Source: CmP2 sp052084925
GTDB taxonomy: Bacteria > Actinomycetota > Actinomycetes > Actinomycetales > Micrococcaceae
DNA length: 64,000 bases
Assembly: GCA_052084925.1 (NCBI GenBank)
Contig: JBQDEV010000003.1
Span: 62,001 to 126,000, forward strand
Direction: 5' to 3'
Under the pieces are notes generated by a model that was given only the letters and a program-made list of their open reading frames with translations, was not told the origin of the DNA and ran no database searches. Of the stretch, positions 33,200 to 41,258 are shown piece by piece (position 1 is the stretch's first letter; each line of letters begins with the position of its first letter). The position numbers and the translations under genes were made by a program.

Positions 33200-34495
33200 A
33201 TGCCAGCAATCGCAATCGTCGGTGCCCAGTGGGGCGACGAAGGCAAGGGTAAAGCAACCGACCTGCTCGGCGGTCGCGTCGACTACGTCGTCAAGCCCAA
33301 CGGCGGCAACAACGCCGGACACACCGTCGTCGTCGGCGGCGAGAAGTTCGAGCTGAAGCTGTTGCCCGCCGGCATTCTGTCCCCGAACGCCACCCCGGTG
33401 ATCGGCAACGGCGTGGTCATTAATCTCGAGGCGCTCTTCGAGGAGATCGACGGCCTCGAGGCCCGCGGCCACGACTGTTCCCACCTGCGGATCTCCGCCA
33501 ACGCCCACCTGGTGGCCCCCTACCACCAGACCCTGGACAAGGTGACCGAGCGGTTCCTGGGCAAGCGTGCCATCGGCACCACCGGCCGCGGCATCGGCCC
33601 CACCTACCAGGACAAAGTCGCTCGGCTGGGCATCCGCGTCCAGGACATCTACGACGAGTCGATCCTGCGCCAGAAGATCGAGGGTGCGCTGCGGCAGAAG
33701 AACGAGCTGCTCGTGAAGCTCTACAACCGCCGCGCCATCACCGTGGACGAGATCGCCGAATACTTCCTCTCCTACGCCGAACGCCTGCGCCCCATGGTGG
33801 TCGACACCACCATCCTGCTCAACGACGCTCTCGACCGCGACGAGCTGGTGTTGATGGAAGGCGGCCAGGCCACCTACCTCGACGTCGACCACGGCACCTA
33901 CCCGTTCGTGACCTCATCCAATCCGACCGCCGGCGGCGCCTCGGTGGGGGCGGGCATCGGCCCGACTCGCTTCACCCGCACCATCGGGATCGTGAAGGCC
34001 TACACCACCCGCGTGGGTGCCGGGCCGTTCCCCACGGAGCTCTTCGACGAGATCGGCGAGCAGCTACGCATCAACGGCGGCGAATTCGGTGTGAACACCG
34101 GCCGCCCGCGGCGCACCGGCTGGTACGACGCCGTGATGGCCCGCTATGCCTCCCGCGTGAACGGCTTCACCGACTACTTCCTCACCAAGTTGGATGTGCT
34201 CACCGGGCTCGAGGAGATCCCGGTGTGCGTGGGCTACGACGTCGACGGCGTGCACCACGACGAGATGCCGATGACCCAGACCGGCTTCCACCACGCCAAG
34301 CCGGTGTACCGCAGCTTCCCAGGCTGGACCGAGGACATCTCCGAGGCCCGCACCCTGGAAGACCTGCCGCAGAACGCCCGCGACTATGTGCTGGCCCTGG
34401 AGGAGCTCTCCGGCACCCGGATCTCCGCCATCGGTGTCGGCCCGGGCCGCGACGAGGTCGTCCAGGTCCGCGACCTGGTGGTCGACGAAGGCTGA
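33200..34495 (+). CDS. purA: Adenylosuccinate synthetase
   Basis: A 431-residue GTP-dependent enzyme that makes adenylosuccinate from IMP and aspartate, the first step of AMP synthesis. Motifs: GAQWGDEGKGKATD at about 9-22, PNGGNNAGHTV, TTGRGIGPTYQDK, GASVGAGIGP, VNTGRPRR and the C-terminal GVGPGRDE. The length is standard. GGGAGA precedes the ATG at 33200. It is normally a neighbour of fba and DUF3151 in actinobacteria; here it is the right-hand remnant of that block. A terminator follows at 34521. Confidence 0.97.
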   Translation: MPAIAIVGAQWGDEGKGKATDLLGGRVDYVVKPNGGNNAGHTVVVGGEKFELKLLPAGILSPNATPVIGNGVVINLEALFEEIDGLEARGHDCSHLRISANAHLVAPYHQTLDKVTERFLGKRAIGTTGRGIGPTYQDKVARLGIRVQDIYDESILRQKIEGALRQKNELLVKLYNRRAITVDEIAEYFLSYAERLRPMVVDTTILLNDALDRDELVLMEGGQATYLDVDHGTYPFVTSSNPTAGGASVGAGIGPTRFTRTIGIVKAYTTRVGAGPFPTELFDEIGEQLRINGGEFGVNTGRPRRTGWYDAVMARYASRVNGFTDYFLTKLDVLTGLEEIPVCVGYDVDGVHHDEMPMTQTGFHHAKPVYRSFPGWTEDISEARTLEDLPQNARDYVLALEELSGTRISAIGVGPGRDEVVQVRDLVVDEG

Positions 34496-34520
34496 CCCTC
34501 ACCTTGTGAACACCGAAATA

Positions 34521-34559
34521 GTCCCTGCGCACCGCTTCAGGCGGAGCGCAGGGACTTTT
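34521..34559. terminator. Terminator between convergent purA and tetR
   Basis: Perfect arms GTCCCTGCGC (34521-34530) and GCGCAGGGAC (34546-34555) are followed by TTTT. The hairpin overlaps the last codons of the minus-strand TetR gene. Confidence 0.9.
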
Positions 34560-35133
34560 CCATGGTGCGTAGCAGATGCGCCCGGGCCTCGCCCAGGGTC
34601 ATAGGGACATGCTGGTACAGGGCGTTCACCGAATACAGCATCGACCACAGCAGGGTGTTGATCCAGACCGAGGGCAGCTGAGAGTCGATGGAACCGTCGT
34701 CGTGACCGCGGGCCACCACGGCGTCGATCTGCGGGTCGTAGAGATCGTCAGCCTCCGATGTTGTGTCTGCTGCTGGGTCTGCTGACGCCGTTGCGTCGTC
34801 GTCGAAGGGTTGGAGCCACCAGCCGAAGACATCCAGCCGGTCTACCAAGCCCGTGGCCAGGCGCAGCATCGCCTCGAGTCCGGAGTCTTCCTCGAGCCGG
34901 GATTCCCGAACCACTCGCTCGTACTCCTCATCAACAAAGCTCGCGAGCCCGGCCAGGAGTGCCGCGCGGTCGGCGAAATATCGGTGCACCGTGCTGCGGG
35001 CGACTCCCGCCTCGGCTGCGATGTCACGGAACCCGGCGCTGCGGTTCTGGCTCAGCACGCGAATGGCAGCGTGCAGGATGGCGGTGCGGGTACGTTCTCG
35101 GACAGCAGTCGACATAGTGCGATCGTACGACAT
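34537..35133 (-). CDS. TetR family repressor of the adjacent ABC exporter
   Basis: A 198-residue TetR-type regulator. The helix-turn-helix is at about residues 10-55 (AILHAAIRVLSQNRSAGFRDIAAEAGVARSTVHRYFADRAALLAGL). The C-terminal ligand domain is interrupted by an acidic, Ala-rich insert (about 125-145). The ATG at 35133 is my choice; another Met lies six codons further in and a TTG lies further out. It is divergent from the ABC transporter gene across 56 bp that contain direct repeats of GACAAAA, so it most likely represses that transporter and itself until a toxic compound binds. Confidence 0.88.
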   Translation of the reverse strand: MSYDRTMSTAVRERTRTAILHAAIRVLSQNRSAGFRDIAAEAGVARSTVHRYFADRAALLAGLASFVDEEYERVVRESRLEEDSGLEAMLRLATGLVDRLDVFGWWLQPFDDDATASADPAADTTSEADDLYDPQIDAVVARGHDDGSIDSQLPSVWINTLLWSMLYSVNALYQHVPMTLGEARAHLLRTMEKSLRSA

Positions 35134-35153
35134 TCGCCCACTTTCGGGCAGTC

Positions 35154-35189
35154 TTGACAAAAATAAGACAAAAGTGTCCTACTTAACGC
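35154..35189 (+). promoter_or_regulatory. ABC exporter promoter / TetR operator region
   Basis: TTGACA at 35154-35159 is a perfect -35 hexamer. The DNA just after it holds a direct repeat (TGACAAAA, then AGACAAAA) and the small palindrome ACA-AAAG-TGT, which is a plausible TetR site. A -10 element is not obvious. Confidence 0.45.
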
Positions 35190-37004
35190 ATGACTTCTTC
35201 TCCCCATACCGCAGCGCAGGGCTCACGGCTCTCCGTGCTCTGGTCGTTCGCCCGACCACACTCTCGCACCTTGCTCTTCGCGCTGGTGCTGGGGCTGATC
35301 GCCTCCGCCGGGGAGCTTGCCACGCCGATGGTGACCAAGTGGATCCTGGACTCGCTGGCCGACGGGCAGGGACTCGGTGGCCCGGTGGCGGCTCTGGTGG
35401 TGCTGCTGGTGGTCGGGGCGTCGATCGGGCTGTGGCAGTGGATCATCCTGGGCACTCTGGCCGAAGACGTGGTGCTGGGGGCTCGACGACGGATGATCTC
35501 CCGCTACCTGCGCGCGAAGGTGCTGCCGCTGCTCGGACGTCCCTCCGGGGAGCTCGTGACCCGCGTGACGAGTGACTCGGTGCTGCTGCGCGAGGCGGCC
35601 TCCTCGAGCCTCGTCGGATTAGTCAACGGAGCCGTGATGCTGGTCGGCACCCTGGTGTTAATGGGCGTGCTGGACCTGGTGCTGCTGGGGACGACGCTGG
35701 TGACCGTGGCCGTGGTGACCGTGCTCTTCCTGGCGCTGATGCCGCCGATCGCGAAAGCCCAGGAGCGGGCGCAGGCCGCGCTGGCGGATCTCGGATCCGG
35801 AGTCGAAGGAACGGTGCGGGCAATCAAGACCGTGAAAGCCGCCGGCGCCGAGGACCGCCAGTACGAGCGACTCATGAACGACGCCGTGCATGCCCGGCGC
35901 CACGGGGTCGTGGCCGTGCGGCGCGAGGCGGTTGCTTGGACAGTGGCCTGGACCGGCATCCAGGCCGCGATCATCCTGATTCTCGCCCTCGGGGCCGCGC
36001 GGGTGGCGGCCGGGGAGATGGAGGTCTCCACGCTGGTGGCGTTCCTGCTCTACGCCTTCGGCCTGATGGGCCCGATCATGGAGCTCAGCCAGAACACCAC
36101 CGCGCTGCAGGCTGGCATCGCCGCCGCCGGTCGTATCCGGGAGATCGACACCCTCGAGGCGGAGGGTGAAACTGTCGGTGCCACCGCCACCGCCTCGTCG
36201 GCGTCGTCGACTGCACCGGCGCCGCAGTCATCGTTGGCGCTGTGCCTGAACGGCGTCCGTGCCCGCTACGGACCGGATCAGCCCTGGGCGCTGGAAGACG
36301 TGACGATCGAGGTGCCCCGGCGTGGCCATGTCGCGATCGTCGGCCCCTCAGGGGCAGGGAAGACCTCGGTGCTTTCCGCCGTGCTGCGTTTCCTGGAGAT
36401 CAGTGAGGGCGAGATCGCAGGCGACGGTGTGTCCTACCGTGAGCTGTCACCGCGTGCCGCACGAACAGGTTTGGCCTATGTGGAGCAGGAGACCCCGGTG
36501 GTGCCGGGCACGGTGCGTGAGAACCTGCTGTTTGCGAACCCTGATGCCACGGAGAACCAGGTGCGTGAGGTGCTGACCGAGCTGCGGCTGGATGAGGCCA
36601 TCGCCCGGATGCCCGAGGGGCTAGACACCCGACTCAGCGACACTTCGGTGTCGGGCGGTCAGCGTCAGCGGATCGCCCTGGCCCGGGCGTTGCTGGCCGA
36701 ACCGCGCCTGCTGTTGCTGGATGAGGCTACCGCGCAGGTGGACGGCATCACGGAGGCCGCCATTCACCGCGCGATCCAGCGTCAGGCTGCTCGCGGAGCG
36801 GTGCTCACGATCGCTCACCGCCTCTCCACCGTGGTCGACGCGGACCAGATTGTGGTGATGGACGGGGGTCACGTGGCCGCCCGCGGTCGTCACCACGAGC
36901 TGCTGGGCCATTCGCCGCTGTACCGGGAGCTGGTCGCCGCCTTGTCGATCGACGGCGGCGACCAGCCTTCGGCCTCGGAAGCGGACCGACTCGAGGGGTC
37001 CTAG
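35190..37004 (+). CDS. ABC transporter, fused permease/ATPase (exporter type)
   Basis: A 604-residue half-transporter. Six membrane helices (about residues 25-310) form the type IV exporter permease and the ATPase follows (about 350-590). Walker A GPSGAGKTS, signature SVSGGQRQRIALARALL, Walker B LLLLDEAT and the H-loop AHRLST are all intact, so it should function as a homodimeric drug or lipid exporter. A Ser/Ala/Thr linker (about 330-345) joins the domains. It is divergent from a TetR gene. Its stop codon lies in a CTAG shared with the convergent secreted-repeat gene. Confidence 0.93.
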   Translation: MTSSPHTAAQGSRLSVLWSFARPHSRTLLFALVLGLIASAGELATPMVTKWILDSLADGQGLGGPVAALVVLLVVGASIGLWQWIILGTLAEDVVLGARRRMISRYLRAKVLPLLGRPSGELVTRVTSDSVLLREAASSSLVGLVNGAVMLVGTLVLMGVLDLVLLGTTLVTVAVVTVLFLALMPPIAKAQERAQAALADLGSGVEGTVRAIKTVKAAGAEDRQYERLMNDAVHARRHGVVAVRREAVAWTVAWTGIQAAIILILALGAARVAAGEMEVSTLVAFLLYAFGLMGPIMELSQNTTALQAGIAAAGRIREIDTLEAEGETVGATATASSASSTAPAPQSSLALCLNGVRARYGPDQPWALEDVTIEVPRRGHVAIVGPSGAGKTSVLSAVLRFLEISEGEIAGDGVSYRELSPRAARTGLAYVEQETPVVPGTVRENLLFANPDATENQVREVLTELRLDEAIARMPEGLDTRLSDTSVSGGQRQRIALARALLAEPRLLLLDEATAQVDGITEAAIHRAIQRQAARGAVLTIAHRLSTVVDADQIVVMDGGHVAARGRHHELLGHSPLYRELVAALSIDGGDQPSASEADRLEGS

Positions 37005-38719
37005 CGTTTCGACGCGCGGTAGCCTGCCGCCGCGGCGGCTCCCGTCGTCTTGAAGCACTCCTCGGGGACGGTCACGTTGTAGAACTGGCCACCGCGCACG
37101 TGGTACTTCCAGTCCGTGCCGTCCGTGGGGCGGTTGCCCTTCACCGGGTAGCCGGCTGGGCAGTTCTTGCCGGACGCGGTAATCCGGTTCGAGGTGGTTT
37201 TCTTCGCTGCCGCCTTCGGCTTCGGCGCGGCCTTGACCGTGGCGGTTCGCGCAGAGGTCTTGGCCAGGCTGGTGTATCCGGACTTCTTGCCGGTGACCCG
37301 CACCGAGATGCGCTTGCCAGCATCAGCGGAGGTGAGCTTGTAGCTGGTTCCGGTGGCCTTCGGGATGGCCTTGCCGTTGCGCAGCCACTGCTGGCTTAGT
37401 GTGGTGCTCTTCGTCCAGGTTCCGCGAGTGACCTTGAGCGTCTTGCCCACGGTGGCGGTGCCGCTGATCTTCGGGGTGGCGCCGACGAGCGTGCCCGCGA
37501 CCGCCTTCTTCGTCTTCGCTGAGGTCTTCGACACGGTGGTGTATCCGGACTTCTTGCCGGTCACCTTCAGCGAGATCGCGGCCCCGCGGTCGGCGGCGAC
37601 CAGGGTGTAGGTGCGCTTGGTGGCCTTGGCGATCGGCTTGCCGTTGCGCAGCCACTGGTAGCTGAAGCTGGTACCGGCGGTCCACTTGCCCACCTGCGCG
37701 GCCACGGATCGGCCCACTTTGGGGGTGCCCGTGACCTTGGGGGTGGCGGTCACGAGTTTCGCAGCGGCGGTCTTCGCCGTTTTCTTCGAGGTCTTCGACA
37801 CGGTGGTGTATCCGGACTTCTTGCCGGTGACCTTCAGCGAGATCGCCGCACCCCGGTCGGCGGGAGTGGCCTTGTAGGTGCGCTGCGTGGCCTTAGCGAT
37901 GGCCTTGCCGTTGCGCAGCCACTGGTAGCTGAAGCTGGTGCCGGCGGTCCAGGTACCGACCCGGGCGGTCAGGGTCTTGCCCACCACGGCCGAGCCGACG
38001 ATCGCGGGAGTAGCCGAAGCCAGCGCGGCGCCCTTGATGGTGGCGGAGCCGGCGGAGCTACTCGTGACCTGGCGGGTGAAGCACCCGGCCACGCTGCCGG
38101 TGATGCGCACGGTCACCTTCTTGCCGAGATCAGCAGCAACCAGCTTGTAGGTGGAGGAGGTCGCCCCGGCGATGTTCTTCCCGTTGCGCAGCCACTGGTA
38201 GCTCAGTTTCGTGCCCGAGGGCCACGTTCCAGGGCGCGCCGTCAGCGTCTTGCCCACGGTGGCGGTGCCGGTGACGGTAGGGGTCGCGACGGCGGAGACC
38301 GGGTAGCCGACCCGCGCGGTCTGGGCGCTCGTAGTCGTGGTCGCACCGGAGTTGGCCGGTGGGGTCACTCGCACCGAGATGCGCTTGCACACATCCGCGT
38401 GCACGAGGCGGTAGGAGGTAGCTGTTGCCCCGGAGATGACGGCGCCGTCACGCAGCCACTGGTACTGGGAGCCGGAGGGCGCCGTGGTTCGCGTCGTCAG
38501 CGTCTGGCCGAGGGCCGGGGTGCCGAGCACGGAGACCGTCAGCGGTGCGGCCGGGGTTGCCGACGCCGTCGGGGACGGTGTGGATGTAGAGGTTTCCGAC
38601 GCAGTCATCGGAACAGAGGACACGGCTGCCTGAGCCGGAACCACGGTAGAAACCGTGAGCGCGCACACGAGTGCAACAGTCCCCAGCGCGCGCTGGAGAC
38701 GGGAAGAGGAGTGAATCAT
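37001..38719 (-). CDS. Secreted protein with five Ig-like repeats and C-terminal sunset domain
   Basis: A 572-residue exported protein. Signal peptide at about 1-32 (hydrophobic ALGTVALVCALTVSTVVPAQA), then a Ser/Thr/Pro linker (33-58), then five repeats of about 85-90 residues. Each repeat has the pattern TxTVGKTLxxRxGTWxxGTxxxYQWLRNGK, then ATxxxYxLxxADxGKxIxVxVTGKKxGY. The repeats at ~235-410 are the most alike. A Lys/Ala-rich stretch precedes a Cys-containing C-terminal module (CPAGYPVKGN, WKYHVRGG, EECF, AAAAAGYRASKR) typical of the actinobacterial sunset domain. It is probably a surface adhesin-like or wall-associated protein. Confidence 0.85.
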   Translation of the reverse strand: MIHSSSRLQRALGTVALVCALTVSTVVPAQAAVSSVPMTASETSTSTPSPTASATPAAPLTVSVLGTPALGQTLTTRTTAPSGSQYQWLRDGAVISGATATSYRLVHADVCKRISVRVTPPANSGATTTTSAQTARVGYPVSAVATPTVTGTATVGKTLTARPGTWPSGTKLSYQWLRNGKNIAGATSSTYKLVAADLGKKVTVRITGSVAGCFTRQVTSSSAGSATIKGAALASATPAIVGSAVVGKTLTARVGTWTAGTSFSYQWLRNGKAIAKATQRTYKATPADRGAAISLKVTGKKSGYTTVSKTSKKTAKTAAAKLVTATPKVTGTPKVGRSVAAQVGKWTAGTSFSYQWLRNGKPIAKATKRTYTLVAADRGAAISLKVTGKKSGYTTVSKTSAKTKKAVAGTLVGATPKISGTATVGKTLKVTRGTWTKSTTLSQQWLRNGKAIPKATGTSYKLTSADAGKRISVRVTGKKSGYTSLAKTSARTATVKAAPKPKAAAKKTTSNRITASGKNCPAGYPVKGNRPTDGTDWKYHVRGGQFYNVTVPEECFKTTGAAAAAGYRASKR

Positions 38720-38886
38720 GATCAGATCATAAGCTCAACTCCGCGCAGAACTTGAAGGGACTCGTTTAAGACGAAGAAAGACGAAGAAAGCAGAAGAAAG
38801 CCGCCCAGCCACCGCGACGATCTCTGTCGAGCAGGCTCTCGCCCTGGATAGAGTAGGACGAACACCGAGACGACCCGAGGAGCAGC

Positions 38887-39684
38887 ATGCGCATCAGTGT
38901 TGGACAGTTCAGCCCCACCGGCATCGTAGCCGAGAACCTGGCGACGATCCGGTCCCTAGCCGAGCGTGCGGTTGACGACGACGCCGAGCTGCTGGTGCTC
39001 CCGGAGGAATCGATGTTCACCGTGCGCCACGTCGACGGCCCGCTGGAGGAGGCCGTTGCTGGTGGTTGGTCACTCTTCGTCTCCGGTCTCGGCGAGATCG
39101 CGGCCGACCTCGACATCGCCCTGGTGGCCGGCGGCTACGAGCCCTCCGACTCCGAGCGGCCCTTCAACACGCTGGTGGCCCTCGGTGCTGACGGTCGCAT
39201 CGCCGGCACCTACCGCAAGCTGCACCTCTACGACGCGTTCAAGCACAAGGAATCCGACCGGATCACCCCCGGCGACGCCGGGATCACCGTGATCGAACTC
39301 GGCGGCCTGCGATTCGGCCTGATGACCTGTTACGACCTGCGCTTCCCGGAGATGGCCCGGGCACTGGCCGTGCGCGGCGCCGAGGCGCTGCTGGTGCCGG
39401 CGGCCTGGTTCAAGGGTGACCACAAGATCGATCACTGGAAGACGCTGCTCAAGGCGCGCGCCGTCGAGAACACCGTGTGGGTGGTGGCCGCTGGCACTAG
39501 CAGCAACAACACCATCGGTTACTCGGGCATCATCGACCCGCTGGCGCTGCCCGTGGCCACTCTCGACGAGGAGACCGACGCCATCGCCACCGCCGAGGTG
39601 GACCGGGCGCGCCTCGACGAGGTGCGGGAGTTCCTGCCGCTGCTGGAGAACCGCCGCACCGACGTCGAGGATCTGCGTGCCTGA
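38887..39684 (+). CDS. Nitrilase-superfamily carbon-nitrogen hydrolase (Nit-like amidase)
   Basis: A 265-residue C-N hydrolase. The Glu-Lys-Cys triad is visible: Glu in VLPEES (about residue 41), Lys in YRKLHLYD (about 115) and Cys in MTCYDLRFPE (about 148). This sequence pattern is typical of Nit1/deaminated-glutathione amidase, a metabolite-repair enzyme, but omega-amidase or another small-amide hydrolase is possible. GAGGAGCAGC precedes the ATG at 38887. It is a single gene ending at a bidirectional terminator. Confidence 0.9.
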   Translation: MRISVGQFSPTGIVAENLATIRSLAERAVDDDAELLVLPEESMFTVRHVDGPLEEAVAGGWSLFVSGLGEIAADLDIALVAGGYEPSDSERPFNTLVALGADGRIAGTYRKLHLYDAFKHKESDRITPGDAGITVIELGGLRFGLMTCYDLRFPEMARALAVRGAEALLVPAAWFKGDHKIDHWKTLLKARAVENTVWVVAAGTSSNNTIGYSGIIDPLALPVATLDEETDAIATAEVDRARLDEVREFLPLLENRRTDVEDLRA

Positions 39685-39702
39685 CCTGAGCTGACGACAC
39701 CA

Positions 39703-39740
39703 GATCGCCCCGGACGGAATGGTCCGGGGCGATCAGTTTC
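39703..39740. terminator. Bidirectional terminator between nitrilase and AtoE genes
   Basis: A perfect 12-bp stem (GATCGCCCCGGA at 39703-39714 and its complement at 39723-39734) with an 8-base loop lies between two convergent genes. Confidence 0.88.
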
Positions 39741-39749
39741 CGGTCCTGG

Positions 39750-41144
39750 CTAGAGGGACACGAGTAACAGTGTTGTTCCGAACACCACACCGGACGCGAT
39801 CAGCACGACCGTCGTATAGCCGAGAATGTCGCGCATCTTCAGCCCGGCGATCGCCAACAGCGGGATCGCCCAGAACGGCTGGATCATGTTCGTCCACTGG
39901 TCGCCGTAGGCCACCGCCATCACCGTGATGGCCGGGTCCACGCCGAGCTCTGCGCCGGCCGAGAGCATGATCGGACCCTGTACCGCGAACTGGCCGCCGC
40001 CGGAGGGCACGAAGAAGTTCACGAGGCCGGCCGAGAGGAACGCCAGTAGGCCGAACGTCGTCGGATTCGAGATCTGCACGAACATGTCCGAGAAGATCTG
40101 CACCAGCCCGGAGCCCACCATCAGCCCCAGGATGCCAGCGTAAAGCGGGAACTGCAGGAGAATTTCGCCCACATTCGACGCCGCCTTCTTGGTCAGGTGG
40201 ATCAGCTCGAAGGGATTGCGCACGAGCAGCAGGATCAGCGCCAGGAACGACCAGTTCACGGTGTCCAGGGTGAGGGTGCCGCCGCCGGCGAAATGCAGGG
40301 CCAGGTAGGCCACCAGCATCAGCCCGAGCAGCAGGGTCACGATGCGGCTGGCATCCAGGCGGTCGGCGGGGGTGACCACCTCTTCCTGGCCGTCCTCGAT
40401 GGCCTCGCGTGCGTCTACGGAGAGTTGGCTGATCTTGTCGCCCTTCCGCGGGGCCACCAGGTACAGTGCGGCGCCGACCACCAGCACGGTGACGACGGCG
40501 GCGATCATGTTCCAGGGTGAGAACACTGTCTCCGAGATCGGCAGCGGGGTCCCGCCCAGCGACTCCTGCAGGAATGAACCTTCCGTCGCTGCCGTGAGCG
40601 GTCCGGAAGCCGAGTAGCCCATATGCCAGACGACGAATCCGGCGAACCCGGAGGCCACCAGCATCGGGAAGTGCAGCTGCAGCCCGCGCTCACGACCCTG
40701 GAACGCCACTTCGCGCGCCAGCAGCCCGCCGACCACCAGGCCCAGGCCCCAGGTGATGAGGCTGGCCACCGCCGCCACCAGGAACACGAACACGTAGGCC
40801 ATCAGCTCGGTGCGTGGCACGCTCCCCAGGAACGCGAGTCCTTTGCGCACCGGACCGGTGTTAGCCAGGATGTGGCCCAGCAGCAGGATCAGCGCCATCT
40901 GGGTGATGAAGTCCAGCAGCCCGGCCAGCCCATCACCCCAATACACCACCAGGTCTCCGGGGGCGGTGTCCGTGAGGATCAGCGCCAGAATCGCGACGAT
41001 GAAGGTCAGCAGAATGGAGAAGACCAGGGCCGAGGGGATGAACCGCTCGACGACGTGGTTAATCGGGCGCATAGCCCGCGAGATGACGGTGCCCTCCTTC
41101 CGCGTCGTCGCTGTGGCGCTCTGGCCGGTGCCGGGCGTGGACAT
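39750..41144 (-). CDS. AtoE-type short-chain fatty acid transporter, second copy
   Basis: A 464-residue member of the AtoE/TIGR00366 family with about twelve helices. FIPSALVFSILLTFIVAIL, SLITWGLGLVVGGLLARE, NFFVPSGGGQFAVQGPIMLSA and AYGDQWTNMIQPFWAIPLLA correspond to the signatures of the copy at 24779. AGGAGGT placed 6 bp before the ATG at 41144 fixes the start. The base composition here is high-GC, unlike the copy in the island, so this is probably the resident chromosomal gene. A CRP-like motif with one mismatch lies about 55 bp upstream. Confidence 0.93.
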   Translation of the reverse strand: MSTPGTGQSATATTRKEGTVISRAMRPINHVVERFIPSALVFSILLTFIVAILALILTDTAPGDLVVYWGDGLAGLLDFITQMALILLLGHILANTGPVRKGLAFLGSVPRTELMAYVFVFLVAAVASLITWGLGLVVGGLLAREVAFQGRERGLQLHFPMLVASGFAGFVVWHMGYSASGPLTAATEGSFLQESLGGTPLPISETVFSPWNMIAAVVTVLVVGAALYLVAPRKGDKISQLSVDAREAIEDGQEEVVTPADRLDASRIVTLLLGLMLVAYLALHFAGGGTLTLDTVNWSFLALILLLVRNPFELIHLTKKAASNVGEILLQFPLYAGILGLMVGSGLVQIFSDMFVQISNPTTFGLLAFLSAGLVNFFVPSGGGQFAVQGPIMLSAGAELGVDPAITVMAVAYGDQWTNMIQPFWAIPLLAIAGLKMRDILGYTTVVLIASGVVFGTTLLLVSL

Positions 41145-41197
41145 GTAAGTACCTCCTGCGATGCTCCGGGCGGCGCAGCACGCTACCCGATGATGTG

Positions 41198-41213
41198 TGT
41201 GATGCACTTCATA
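41198..41213. promoter_or_regulatory. Weak CRP/GlxR-like site upstream of AtoE
   Basis: TGTGA-TGCACT-TCATA has one mismatch to TGTGA-N6-TCACA. It is 54 bp upstream of the AtoE start codon. It could be chance. Confidence 0.35.
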
Positions 41214-41258
41214 GAATCACAGCGGGTCGCCGTTGGCCAGGTGACCGTGCCCAGGGTG

